From Proales similis (taxonomy: Eukaryota; Rotifera; Eurotatoria; Ploima; Proalidae), in NCBI GenBank assembly GCA_019059635.1, contig JAGVRJ010000015.1, positions 1,054,001 through 1,118,000 on the forward strand: a stretch of DNA of 64,000 nt, read 5' to 3'. Positions within the stretch are counted from its first letter, which is position 1, and each line of letters opens with the position of its first letter. Under the pieces are notes generated by a model that was given only the letters and a program-made list of their open reading frames with translations, ran no database searches and was not told where the DNA came from. Positions 52,448-63,526 of this stretch are shown here, piece after piece. The position numbers were made by a program, and so were the translations under genes.

Positions 52448-54172
52448 CTATCTGAGGCTAAAGCCAGCGCCAACCGGTTGCTGGAGGACAAATCCGTCGT
52501 CCTCTTGAATCATGTCCTCGTAGGCCTTGGCAGCGGACGGCGCTTTGGGCTCGACTTCTTGCGGCTTTTTCGTCTGCTTGAATGCCTCGCTTCTGGCCGG
52601 CCACGTCGGAAAATAGGCCGGATCGATGGGCAGCGGTGCCTCGCGAAAGAAATCATGTTTCAACGCTTCTTCGGCCGTTATCCGCTTGGTCGGATCGTAC
52701 GTCAACAGTCTGCGAGCGTTCAGAATTGTTAAGTGTGGACGCCATTGAATCAAAGAATGTGTAGTTTACTTGTTGATGAGTTCGAAGCCTCGGTCGCTGA
52801 GATATGAGCCGAAGCGCGAGCGAAGAGTGTTGTAGGGAAAGTTGGGAAATTTTAGTTTGCGCGTCAACGGCAAATCGTAGAAGCCCGGCCAAATGCGTTC
52901 GTTCGGCGTGCCAAGGTCCTTGAATATCTTGTCGAGTTGGTCCTTCTCGTTCTTGCCCGGGAATAGAGCCTTGAGCAGCATCAGCTCGCCGAATATACAG
53001 CCAACAGACCAGATGTCGATGCTGGTCGAGTATTTCTGCGCCATCAGATCAGTCCATTTCGAAGCAGACGAAATCGAAGCGGACTAGCAACTTACAGGTG
53101 CGCCGAGCAACAGCTCCGGCGATCGGTACCAAAGTGTCACAACGATCGGCGTGTAGTCCTTCAGCGGAGAGCCATACTCGCGTGCCAGGCCGAAGTCGGC
53201 AATTTTCAGCACTCCGTCGTGGCTAAGCAGTAAATTGGACGTTTTGAGATCGCGATGGATTATCCAGTTGTCGTGCAGGTGCGCCACTCCGCTCAGCAGC
53301 TGCATCATCAGCGTTTTCACTTCGGCTTCGATTTTCAATCAGTTCTTCAACCCGTCTGACCCAGACTAGCAGTTCACTTACACATGAGGAACTTCTTTTT
53401 CATGCTGTACTGCATGAGGCTCTTGAGATCGTGCTCGACATAGTCCATGACCATGTAGATGCGGTCCATGTTGCTGCCGACCACGATTTCCTTTTGTTGT
53501 TCAGATTGAGCCGGTTTGCACTCTCAGAGCGAGCAGCCATCTTACCCGGACAGTGACCACGTTGGGATGCTGAGCCTTGAGCAAAGTGTCCACTTCGCGG
53601 ATTGAAGTTATCGGGAAGCCTTCTTTTTCTTTTTCCATTTTCAGGCGCTTGAGAGCGACCACCTGATCGGTCTTTTTGTCTTTGGCTCGGAACACCACGC
53701 CGTAGGCGCCCTCTTCGATCTTGTTCAAACATTCGAACTCTTCGACACTGCGGCAGCCTTCCAGAGCGCAGAAGTAGTCAACGTACTCCACACTGGGCTC
53801 TTCGTCGAAAGGCTTGCCGCCCGCGCCACGTCTGATGGGCGGCGTTCGGTCAGATTCAGAGCTGGCGCCATCCGAGCCCGAGCGACGCCGCTTTGGACTC
53901 GGCTCTTCTTTGCCGCCTTCTGAATCTTCTGCTTCTGACTGCGCATTGGCAGCGGCCTCTTCGGCCGGAGCAGTTTGCACCGAGATCATTTGCTCATGAT
54001 TGTCCTCTTCCTCGTCCTCGCTCATGATCACACTCACCTCTGCATCGGTGAGCATCTTCTCCAGCTTTCGTTTCGCTTCGTCGTCGGCCGCAGGGTCGCC
54101 ACCGCTTCGTTTGGCCCTCCGCAGCTCGTTTAGCCGCTCGCGAAGGTCTTGCCCGCTCCTCACCTTCTCCAT
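52448..54172 (-). CDS. CDK11: Cyclin-dependent kinase 11 (PITSLRE)
   Basis: CMGC kinase pairing with cyclin L in transcription and splicing; 497 aa against about 795 in human CDK11B, mostly because the N-terminal RE/RS part is short. Exons in coding order: 53546-54172, 53382-53490, 53096-53325, 52770-53035, 52448-52709. An N-terminal charged region with acidic and KRRR patches leads to the domain start [25 protein letters not shown] replaces PITSLRE in the cyclin-binding helix. Then [57 protein letters not shown], and the C-terminal [18 protein letters not shown], ending GFSLR like the human GFSLK. The ATG at 54172 is the first in the exon; an additional upstream coding exon is possible because an acceptor-like TTTTTGGCAG precedes it. 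Confidence 0.93.
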
Positions 54173-55310
54173 GCGTTCTGCCAAAAAGAGATTAGACGGA
54201 CACCTTGAAACAAGTTCGACTCGATCGGCACTTGCCTGCCATTCAAACCGGTCTGCTTCGAAATAAACGCTTGAAATCGTATTTGCAGTTTCCTATCCCT
54301 TGTCCTTACGTTTGTCTTCAATCTTCACATCCAACCTCCCGCCCTCCTTGCTGTGCAGCCAGCTCTGTTCTAAAATTATGCAAAATACAGCCGCCTAGGC
54401 AGCAAGCTCCAATTTTCATTACTCAGCGACTTCCCAAACCCAAATTATCCGTTCAAGAACATTGCAAAAAGGACTTTGGCGCCACAACGTTCATGTTTTT
54501 TCATTTTGTGAGCTTTCGAGATTTCAATTTTTTTTACTGCTCGCGTAAACGTTCGCTGTTTGATCTGCAGCGTCGAAGGGATCGGGGAGGGGAGAAGCGA
54601 ATTCTGAACGAGACGAGGAAAGCGCAAACTGTTCTGGGTTGAAGCTCAGTCGATTTGAGAATTTTCATCAACTTCCACACGACGGTTGAGAGACGGCAGG
54701 CAACCGTCTCCCGTCGCAGGATACGACGCAAATTACATCATCACCGCTTCGTTTTATAAAATTTTTCATTCTATGCTTCAATTTGGCCTGTAGAAGACAC
54801 AATTTGAGAAAAACCTAAAAGTGAACTAGAGCTCGCAAGTTCGGCCAGTTTAAATTGCGAACCAGACAATGAATTGCGTTTCGGTTCAAGTTCAATTTGA
54901 GGCGAAGCAGGGAACGTGGATATTGTGAACGGTGTCGTTGAAATAGTCTTTCGAGATTTGAACGCTGCTCGAATTATTCAGTGCGCCAGCCAGTAGCGAG
55001 AGCAGACAGAGAGAGAGAGAGAGAGAAAGATGTACGGCAAACGCACAACTCGGTCGGTCACTGAAGGCGCAGAGCGAGAGCGGAGAGAAATGCGGCATAG
55101 GTGGGCTTTACCTGCTTGAAATAATGTGACCGACGCGGTTGGACTTGACGGCGGTCATTCGCATAATTTAAGCAGAGGTCACTTGAATCGTCCAGCATCG
55201 TTGTCGTTGTTGTAGTTTGAGGGCGCTTGAAATATTCGCGATCGAGTTCGCTCTCTGAAATTGTCCTTAGCTGCTACTGGCCCAGCGCGCCCTTCCGCTC
55301 CCACTCAATC
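54173..55310. other. Divergent promoter region
   Basis: 1.1 kb between CDK11 (-) and the tetraspanin (+). It has a GA tract near 55008-55026. Short ORFs without resemblance to known proteins. Confidence 0.45.
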
Positions 55311-56694
55311 ATGCATCGCTTTATAAGCGTCTACCGAACCAGGCATCTGCTGAGAAATGTTCCGCTTCTGCTCAACACAATTCTCATTCTGTTCGGCGTG
55401 TTCAATCTGCTCGCCATGAGCATTGTGTGGATCATATTTGAAGAGTTCACGGCGTTCACCGACTACACTCAGCAGTGGATCGAATTCAACTTTTTCATTC
55501 ACTACTGGGACCAATTGACGATCGCTCGGGTCTATCTGTCCTTCTTGCTGATCTACGGCGCGGTCATTCTTGCCAGTAAGTTCCCATTAAGCAATTGCCC
55601 GTCCAAAACAGACAAATGAATTCTTATTCTTGCAAGTCGCTTCGACCCAAGTCCATGGCATTCGCAAGAACAACATAAACTTGCTCTACATTGCGCATTT
55701 GCTGCTGTTGTTCGTTGCGATTGTGACCGTGCTCGGCGCCATTTGCTGGCTGATCGTCACCGCGGTCAACTACAACGAGGGCTTCTTGGCCACTGGCGGC
55801 TTCATATTCGAGCGGATGCGCTTCAAGGGCAACGTCTGGAAAGATCTCATCTACCGAGAGCAGTCATTTCACTTGGTCACGGAGAACCGCGTGCCGCGCA
55901 AGTCGCCTGTTCTCAAAATCTGGGTCTTTCAGTGAGTTGCCTTGTCGCAGGGCACATTCTCATCCGACTAACTCTCGTCTGCTTTTAGACGTCAGCGTGA
56001 CTTTTCCTGCTGCGGATGGGACTCGTACATGGACTATGTGAAGGGAAACTACACTGACCTGCCCGAGTCGTGCTGTCGACGAGACCGACGTGTGTACGGC
56101 TGTGCTGACTCGTTCATGACAATCGACCGAACAAGAGTAATAAACACAAGAGGCTGCCGCGACGTCATGTACTCCTGGTACCGCTCTGGCTTCGCCATGA
56201 ACATTGCCATGGCCGCGTTTGGCCTCTTGCTCGGCGCCTTTGAGTTTTACACGTTCACTGTGAATCGCAGTCTCTACTACAAGCTACTGGACGAGATTGA
56301 CGAGCTGAGACGGCCAATGATGAACGCCACCATGTCAATGAGCACCATAAACAGCAAGGCAAGCGGCGGAGTAGCCAACGGCACAGGCCATCTGATCAAC
56401 TTCGGACCCAAGCCGGACAATCCGGCCTTCCAGCGTCTGGTGAACCAACGCACGCCGTCGCTGGAAAGTGGCAGCTCGCGTCAGCTGCCTCAGTTCACAA
56501 TTGACTCGATGCCGGCAAGAGGCTCGCAGAGTGGCGCCAATGCCTATCACAATCCACTACAAGCAGTGCAGAACACCAGCGCTCGATTTGGCTTCAGGGC
56601 GCCGCGTGGCGCGGCAGGTATTCACGAGACGCCCTCCAATCGGGCCCTGATAAGCGAAGAAGAGACAGGCGGCGGTGGACCCGAGTACTCGTAG
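55311..56694 (+). CDS. Tetraspanin
   Basis: Four-helix membrane scaffold protein, 421 aa. Exons 55311-55575, 55637-55931, 55989-56694. Helix 1 (LLLNTILILFGVFNLLAMSIV), helix 2 (VYLSFLLIYGAVILA), helix 3 (LLYIAHLLLLFVAIVTVLG), a large extracellular loop with FSCCGWDSY (CCG signature), ESCCRRD and a GC pair near the end, then helix 4. The cytoplasmic tail of about 130 aa is much longer than in most tetraspanins, is Gly/Ser/Asn-rich, and ends YS. I cannot assign the subfamily. The loop between helices 1 and 2 is also longer than usual. Confidence 0.88.
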
Positions 56695-57265
56695 AGTCTC
56701 TTTCGCAACATTCCACACACCTTCGACATTCGCTTCTTATTAGGCATTTAGCTTCTTGTTTTATATCGAAGACCTTGCATTTTTCGTTTTTCTTTTTTAT
56801 TAGAAATAAATGAAAGAAAATAAAAACAGATGCGATTTGTGCCGGCTGCCTAATTGGCTAACTAAGTGATTGTGTGGTTGACTGGCGTGCTTGAGTGAAC
56901 GCAATCGTCTGGCTGCACACAAATTCAACCGGCTTCTTTCTCAATTCAATAAAACATTGAATCACTTAACAGACTTTCTCAAGAGAGAGAGAGAGAGAAA
57001 GGTGAAGAGGCGCCCAAACACAGCCGCTTGGAATATAAAACTTTTTCAACCTGTGCGCAATTCTGCTTGTTTGTTTGTTTGTTTTGGTGTTCTGATTTCT
57101 GGAAAAAGAAGGAAAGCCTGTAAACGACGTTTGCTAATTCGTCTCTTGCCGACTGCTTTGGAGCAAACACAAACTCGAGCAAATTATTCGAACGCTAGAA
57201 AACAAACCAAGAAAATAAAGCGGCTGCAGCTGTCCAGAGTCGTTTGAGTCGAAGCAAGCAAGAGA
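56695..57265. other. Intergenic, no gene found
   Basis: 3' flank of the tetraspanin and 5' flank of the CAP gene; (GA)n near 56983-57000 and a GTTTGTTTGTTT patch near 57070. Confidence 0.45.
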
Positions 57266-58182
57266 ATGAGCGACCCGGCCTATCGCATCAAGGACTTTTT
57301 CAGCAAAATGTCCGAAATTAAAAACAGGGACGATTTTGACGTTTTCATGCGCCAATATTGGTACGTCTGGTGAGTAGCGCGTTGCTCCTAACGGTAGTTG
57401 GAGTGAGAATTGATCGCAAATGCCACCGACAGGACCATAATCTCAATCATCATCGTGACCATGGTCATCATAAACGTGCTCATGTGTGTCTACTTCATGA
57501 GACGTAAACGCGCCTACAAGCCGTCTGCACAGAAGGACGTGCCAGTTAAGAAAACAGGTCAGTGTTTGTGCGTCCAAGTGGCCATCATTTGGCTGGAAAA
57601 TTACCATTCTCATTCTAACACAGTGGTGGTGCCGCAGCAGGCCAGCAGCCGCTTGACAGAAGACACCAACTCACAGTTTGTCATGGACGCATTGATAGCC
57701 AACAATAAATATCGAGTAAGCGGCCCATACTTGCCTCAGTCCGATATCTTTACAATTCCTTGTCTGATTAGGCACTGCATGGCGCGGCTCCTCTCACTTA
57801 CAACGAGTCGCTGGGCAAGATCGCTCAAGACTGGGCGCAGACGATGGCCAAGCAGCAAAAGCTTGAGCACAGTCCGGACAGCTGGAGAAAGTACAACAAC
57901 GTGCCACTGGGCGAGAACATTGCCTACGCCTATAATTTTGCTTTGACCGGCGAGAAGATGATTGACATGTGGTATTCGGAGAGCGCCGTGCATAACTATG
58001 CAACAGGTCGCCAGGCATCGAGTCACCAATTCACCCAATTGGTCTGGAAGGGCTCGAGAGAAGTCGGCTTCGGCCGGGTAAAAGGCCCCAGAGGCGAATG
58101 GGCCTACGGTGTGGCCATTTACATGCCAGCTGGCAACGTTACCGGCCTCTATGCGGCCAATGTTTCACCGCCCAGCTACTGA
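57266..58182 (+). CDS. Membrane-anchored CAP-domain protein (GLIPR2/GAPR-1-like)
   Basis: 243 aa in four exons: 57266-57369, 57433-57557, 57624-57715, 57772-58182. The C-terminal CAP/SCP domain (about residues 87-240) has HGAAPLTYNESLGKIAQDWA, GENIAYAY, WYSES, HQFTQLVWKGSREVGFG and the closing YMPAGNVTGLYAANV, which matches GAPR-1/GLIPR2 most closely. The four usual CAP cavity residues (two His, two Glu) appear present. Unusually, an N-terminal segment with one membrane helix (TIISIIIVTMVIINVLMCVYF) and a basic stop (RRKR) precedes the domain; vertebrate GAPR-1 is instead held on the Golgi by myristoylation. The basic flank after the helix favours a cytoplasmic CAP domain. The first exon was found by splice phase. 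Confidence 0.82.
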
Positions 58183-58318
58183 GCATTCACAGCGGTCCTC
58201 CTCCCGTCATCTCTTTCCCCTTCAAGCGGTTTTCTCATTATTCAGATTTTTTTTTTATTCGAATCCAAACGTCCCCCATTGCAATTTTCTAATAATTCAA
58301 TTAAAAATTTGTAACGCA

Positions 58319-59587
58319 TCAGAACGTGGTCTGGTTTTCATTATAAAACTCGGTTACTTCGTCCGTCCATATGGAGGAGAGAGAGGAAGCGTCGGCCGGC
58401 TTGATCGTGTCCAAAATCGTTATGTGGTCGTCATCTTCGTCACGTGGCTTCTCTTCGTTCTCCATGTCCTCTTCTTCTTGTATAACGTCAAGATTGAGTC
58501 TTGGCGGCGACACTCGTCGTTGATTGCTGCGGCCACTTTCGCCAAACGCAGGCGACGCAGGAACTTGGTCGAGCTCGGGCAAATTGGCCGAGTAGGTTGA
58601 AATGGGGCTCAGACTCGACAATGGGCTCCAGTCACCTTCTTCGCCGCCCAACTCGTCGTCGTCGTCGTCGTTGGTGTTCAGCTGATGCTCATTGAGCTGC
58701 TTGTCCCAAAAGAACATTCGATTTTGCCTCGTCAACTGTTGACTGTCGAAGCTCGTTCCTCTAGCATCCTCCTTTCTTTGCTGCATTTCGTTGCTTATTT
58801 CGCGCAGCTTTTTGTCCAATATTCGATTCAAATTAGCCAGACGCTGCTCCAGCGAAATGTAGCCCAAGATGCTTGTCTCTTGCTCGCTGTGCATGCTCGT
58901 CTCATTGAGCATCAACGACGACCGGCTGCTCCAAAGACTAGTGGCGCTCGAGCGTATTAACGATCGCTGACGAAGCAGTTTGTGATGACTGGGACACGGC
59001 GGACGGCTGCATCTGGCCGGTATCCAGTCTATGGCGCCATAAAAGTTGAACAGGCCGCGATTGGCCAGAAATGTGCTGCACTCATAGTTGCGGTCCAGAT
59101 TTGTGATGAAACCCTCGTCGTCCTCAGAGCGCTCGAGATGATTGAACGAGTTCAAGTGAATCGACTGAGAACGCCCTTGCGCTCTGGCCTCCTTCTTGGC
59201 CGATTGAGTCGATTCGCACTTTCGTCTTATTTTGCTGGCGACCGTCTGCGCTTGCTCAGACCGTTTGCGTTTGAACTGTTTCGCCTGCTGCGGCTGCTTG
59301 TGCTGATGCCTCTTGTCGACGTCATTTCTGTCGCTAGTTCGCCGCAATCTAATTCGGATGGTCTCGGTGGCGCTGAGAAAAGAGCCTCCTGCTTCAGGCT
59401 TTCTCTCGTTATCGTTGTCTTTGATTATCACAAGAATTGAAAACTCTCGACGCTGCTTGGCTGCCGACTCCATTTGCTTCCTAAATTTCTCAAGTTCAAT
59501 CTGACTGCCGAAAGAGGCCGGCACCAGCGACCGCTTATTAGCCAATTCAATTGACTGATTGCTCTCACGACAAATTGTCCGTATCAT
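58319..59587 (-). CDS. Unrecognised intronless disordered protein
   Basis: 422 aa, ATG at 59587, one exon. I do not recognise it. An N-terminal helical KFRKQMESAAKQRREFSI segment is followed by a long basic part with KRKR and KIRRK (nuclear-localisation-like), a middle block with a Trp/Cys/Pro patch (IDWIPARCSRPPCPSHHK), a helical LEQRLANLNRILDKKLREI segment, and an acidic C-terminal half with DDDDDE, EEEDMENEE and a closing DEVTEFYNENQTTF. Codon pattern and the long open frame on this strand support a real gene. The composition suggests a nuclear scaffold; function unknown. Confidence 0.6.
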   Translation of the reverse strand: MIRTICRESNQSIELANKRSLVPASFGSQIELEKFRKQMESAAKQRREFSILVIIKDNDNERKPEAGGSFLSATETIRIRLRRTSDRNDVDKRHQHKQPQQAKQFKRKRSEQAQTVASKIRRKCESTQSAKKEARAQGRSQSIHLNSFNHLERSEDDEGFITNLDRNYECSTFLANRGLFNFYGAIDWIPARCSRPPCPSHHKLLRQRSLIRSSATSLWSSRSSLMLNETSMHSEQETSILGYISLEQRLANLNRILDKKLREISNEMQQRKEDARGTSFDSQQLTRQNRMFFWDKQLNEHQLNTNDDDDDELGGEEGDWSPLSSLSPISTYSANLPELDQVPASPAFGESGRSNQRRVSPPRLNLDVIQEEEDMENEEKPRDEDDDHITILDTIKPADASSLSSIWTDEVTEFYNENQTTF

Positions 59588-60726
59588 ATTTGCCTAATGG
59601 CCGACTCAAGTTCCGACTCTAGATTTCAATTGCTGCCCATAAAAATAAATGCACAACCGAATCAAATCGACTTCTATTTAAGCAGCGAAGAAAGAGCGAG
59701 TCGTAAATTAAATGACCGGCCAAGGCCTGAGAGGCAGAAAAGAGCCTTCGCTCAAACACGCAACGACTCAGGCGCAAACTGCTAACTCTTTCGAGAGTAT
59801 GGGCAGCGATTGCAATTGAGCATTTGCTTCTGGTTACTCACCGTCCCATTGGTTGTTGGGCAATTACTCTTCAAGACGGAAATATGCAAAGAATGCTGAT
59901 CGCCGCTCATTGTTTGTCATATTCAATTCAATTGAAAACAAAATCAAACAAGCAAGCGTGGGCCATGAACACGCAACGACTCAGACGAAAGGAGCCTGCT
60001 GGCTTGCATACGAGAGTCAAATGAATATAGGAATGAGCATAGGCAGAGAGGAGTATCTCATCGCACACGTCCACAACCATATTGAACAACAAAGAGATGA
60101 AAAGCGAATAAAGTCCAATGCTTGCTTCTTTATGTTTGTATTTTTATTTGCGTCGAGTGTGGGAGTTTATTTAAAAAAATATCAATTTGCAATTAGTTCG
60201 AAGACAAGGCGCTTGATTTATTGAATTCAATAAATACGCCGCTGCCAAGAAGAGGGGAGGAGGACGAGGAGGGACAGGACAGGGTGGCACGAGGCAACAA
60301 TCGCTCTTCGTAGATGAGATGAAACTGGAGGAGGGATGATAGAGAGCGAAAATTGACCGGCCAAATGACTCGAATCAATGGGCTAAATCAAACATGTTAA
60401 ATGAAGAAGCGTCCAAGCACGCGAGCGCTTGTCTCTTAAATCTCGAGCTGTCATTAAATTAAAATGCTTGAGCTGCCGAGCGCATGTCGCCTACTCATCA
60501 TTGAGCTGTTTGCATTAGAGCTCTTAGCTAATTGTGGCCAAAATCGGCTTCGCTTGGCTCGGGGCACTGTTGCCCTTCTCCGGCTCGATGAGCGGAAACA
60601 AGCATTTTCCCACCCATCATCATCATCATCATCAGCCATACGGCCAATGAACTTTATCCACCAAGCGATTAAAAGCTTTTCAATTGTTTTATTTACGACA
60701 CACGGAGCGCAAGCGTCTCGCTGAGT
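59588..60726. other. Intergenic, no gene found
   Basis: 1.1 kb upstream of the disordered-protein gene and downstream of the C16orf89 homologue. A (CAT)n patch lies near 60617-60635. Short plus-strand ORFs have no resemblance to known proteins. Confidence 0.45.
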
Positions 60727-62033
60727 TTATTGTTTCACCAGTTCGCTGGTGAGCAACTTGGCCAGAAAGCCGATGGCCAGACCGGTCTCATGCGACGAGC
60801 AGTGATCACTCATCACTTTGTCATATCGCTTCGCTCTTATCGTCCGCTCGCCATTGAGCAATGCAGCCATCAGTTCACTTTCCCAGTCCGATCTTGCTCT
60901 CTCTTTCTGGTCGTCCTCAATCGAACTATGAACCCAAATGAGATAGGAGCCATTTATATATAATGTAGACCAAAGGCTCACCCGAAACAGCCAGATGGGT
61001 GTTGAAATCGCTTGAAAAGCTCGAGTACGTTTTCGTTTAGAAACTCGTCAAAGCCGACCATCGAGCACAAGAGCGCTTTTGTGTTTTTTTTTTACAAGTT
61101 CCGTGCCTGGCCAGTTCAAACTGCAATCTTACCCTGTTCAATGAATAGATCGGCCGGAAAGCGCGAATGCTCACTAGTGTCGAACGAGCGCAAGAGAATT
61201 TCGTTTTCAGTGTAAATTTTTGCACAAAACTTTTCAAACAATCCGCTCTCGTATCTTGCGCGCTTGTCGTTCAAAAGCCAGACAATTTCTGAAATCGACT
61301 GTCGCTGCAGTGCTCTGTCGAGAAGGCCGCTGTAAACAATCTCTGAGCAGCCGAGCTGTTTGGAGAGCATGAAAAACAGCAGCTGATGCGTCAGATAGTA
61401 GCCTTGAGTAAGTGCTGGCTTAAAAATAAAATCGAACTTCGAGATCTTCACTTTACCGGTGCTGGGCGTTTGAGTGAAAAAATCCAGACACTCAAGGCTG
61501 GTCAGACAGGACGAATTGGCTCCAAGCAGGTTAGAGTAGCACTGGTCGCTGAATACCTCGTCGAAATCGAACAGTGCCTTTGAGTCGAGGTCTGTGTCCA
61601 AGTTGGACGCTCTAGACACGTCAAGCTGAACTTTTTGCTGCAGTCGTGACATGTTAAAAGGCCGATCGATGAGACGCTGGAACTTGGCCGCATACTCAGG
61701 AGTGTCTTGTTTGACATTTTGCAGCGCAATCTCAGAAAGTTTGTTCAAACGAGTCAGCAGAGAAGAGTTGGACGACGTCAGCTCAGCAAAGAGACCTGGT
61801 TGTTGAAAGCGTTGAGCTCGAGGACAAACGCGTTCAAGTAGCTCAAACTTACCTTGAGCGATTCTGACGCCGAACAAACCGTCCAGATTGATGTCGTCGG
61901 CGTTTTGCTCGAAAAAGCTCAAAGCTCGATCAAGTCGATCGAACAGGGACAGTTGATTATGGACGGGAGTGGCATCTGCGCAAAACACGCCCAGTAAAAG
62001 CACAACGCAGAGTCTTTGCCAACCTTGCGCCAT
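60727..62033 (-). CDS. Secreted C16orf89-family (UPF0764) protein
   Basis: 378 aa, four exons in coding order: 61853-62033, 61133-61795, 60982-61075, 60727-60925. Signal peptide MAQGWQRLCVVLLLGVFCADA. Family match to human C16orf89: the DRLDRALSFFEQNADDINLDGLFG block, the CYSNLL region, the diagnostic YYLTHQLLFFMLSKQLGC, a GFDEF segment near GCFG, and the C-terminal DHCSSHETGLAIGFLAKLL that aligns with DGCSSH in the human protein. The family is secreted and of unknown function (thyroid-linked in mammals). Intron 1 (61796-61852, 57 nt) is in frame and stop-free, so it reads through; removal gives RIAQG-LFAEL, which I prefer. Confidence 0.85.
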
Positions 62034-62377
62034 TTTCTCCTTTTTTCTCTTGTTTTCTTTCAATATTTCAATCGGTCTGATTCACTGATAACAAGCTCGG
62101 CTCGAAAACACGATCTGTTTTCTATTAGCTCTTCTCAATCTCATCATAATTGGTGTTTGCGCCAACGCCAACGAGAATGAGCAACAAACACACAGTCATG
62201 CAACAATATCCCGAGAGAGGAAAATAGAGAAAGCGGGAGCTTTGTTTCGGGCCTATCCAAGTCGCTGTTGCATGTGTTGTTCTCACAGCCTACTCGACGC
62301 ACTTTCTTCTCCTAGTGTGCGGTTGCGCCTTTTTCCAAGGTTAATAGATTTAAACAAGAAAATATAGCAAATTTGCA
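62034..62377. other. Divergent promoter region
   Basis: 345 bp between the C16orf89 homologue (-) and the chlorophyllase-like gene (+). No gene is seen. Confidence 0.4.
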
Positions 62378-63526
62378 ATGATTAAAACGCTGATAGCATC
62401 GCTGCTATTATTAGCCACGGCCCAATGTGACAAGCCGGACGTTGTCCACTGGAGTCTGGGCTCTTATCTCATGCCCTTGAACCACTCGCTCAACTACGGC
62501 CTTGAGCTCTACTCGCCGTCCCAAGCCGGCCGCTATCCCGTCATCTTCTTCTTCAGCGGTCTCGATGGTCTTGTGCCCGATTTCATTTACCACGACTTTT
62601 TGACTCTGCTGGCTCGGGATTCCAACTCGATTGTGGTCGGCTTTCAAATATTTCGAACGCCCCATCTGCCCGCCAAGGAGGAGCTCAGGGTTGAAGCGTC
62701 CTTAAACTGGACTGTTTCCAATCTGCCCGGTCTATTTCGTTCTGAGCATGCGCCAGAATCGATAAGAAATTCAGTTGTGCCCGACATTCAGAGCCACGGT
62801 CTCACTCTGATCACTCATTCGGCCGCTGCTCATCCGCTCGTCGCCTATCTCAATCGAACCTGTGGCTCGGTGAAAAGTAAACTCGACCTCTCTGGCTGTT
62901 CTCTTCACTTGTATTGAGTATTGCTTTCATCAAACATCAAAGGCCTCGTTCTAATGGACCCGGTCGACGGCTATGATCCGTTCGGTTTGATAAAGATATT
63001 CATCACTCATCCGCCGAAGCTTCTTCCTTTCCAGCTGCCCACTCTAATACTGTCGACCGGCCTGAGCTCAGTACAGGCGCATTCAATGATGCCAGCCTGT
63101 GCTCCAACTCCGATTTCGAACATGCGCTTCTACGACTCTATCCCGGCGCCAGTCTGGCTCATGAACTTCACCACTTATGGGCACGCTGACGTCCTTGACG
63201 ATTGGGTATGATTTTGCGACAATTTTTTAGTTTTTCTCAATCATCAACTTAAAATTCGAATGGAAAACAAGGCACGCAAGTACATGGCGTCCTTGATCTG
63301 CAAGCAGTGTGACACGGACTGCGAATTCGAGCCGTATCGACAATCGCTTTCAAACGTCATCTCGCATTTCCTGATCGCACTCAGAGAGCGCAATTCACAA
63401 TATTTGACCTGGATCCAATCGCCTCAGAATTCGCCTCTCATTCCCAAAGGAATGAAAGTAACCAACCTCTACAAAACCGGCTCGTTCAATCTGAACAAGA
63501 ATCCCGAGTTCTGCTTCCATTCTTAG
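62378..63526 (+). CDS. Secreted chlorophyllase-like alpha/beta hydrolase
   Basis: 338 aa; exons 62378-62876, 62943-63205, 63272-63526. Signal peptide MIKTLIASLLLLATAQC. The fold reads as the chlorophyllase-like group: LYSPSQAGRYPVIFFFSGLDG, then the nucleophile-elbow region LTLITHSAAAHP, LVLMDPVDGYDPFG (the DPVDG block is diagnostic), and a C-terminal Cys-rich stretch with CKQCDTDC; a histidine in TTYGHADVLDD would be the catalytic one. The elbow is THSAA where GHSRG is usual, so the nucleophile Ser is kept but both glycines are missing. Animal members occur in several invertebrates with unknown substrate. Two acceptors fit exon 2: 62943 (66-nt intron) or 62919 (42-nt intron); I chose the first. 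Confidence 0.75.

Noticed and set aside
62378-63526. Recent bacterial or algal origin of the chlorophyllase-like gene
   Set aside because: It has typical short introns and a signal peptide, and related genes are known in other animals.
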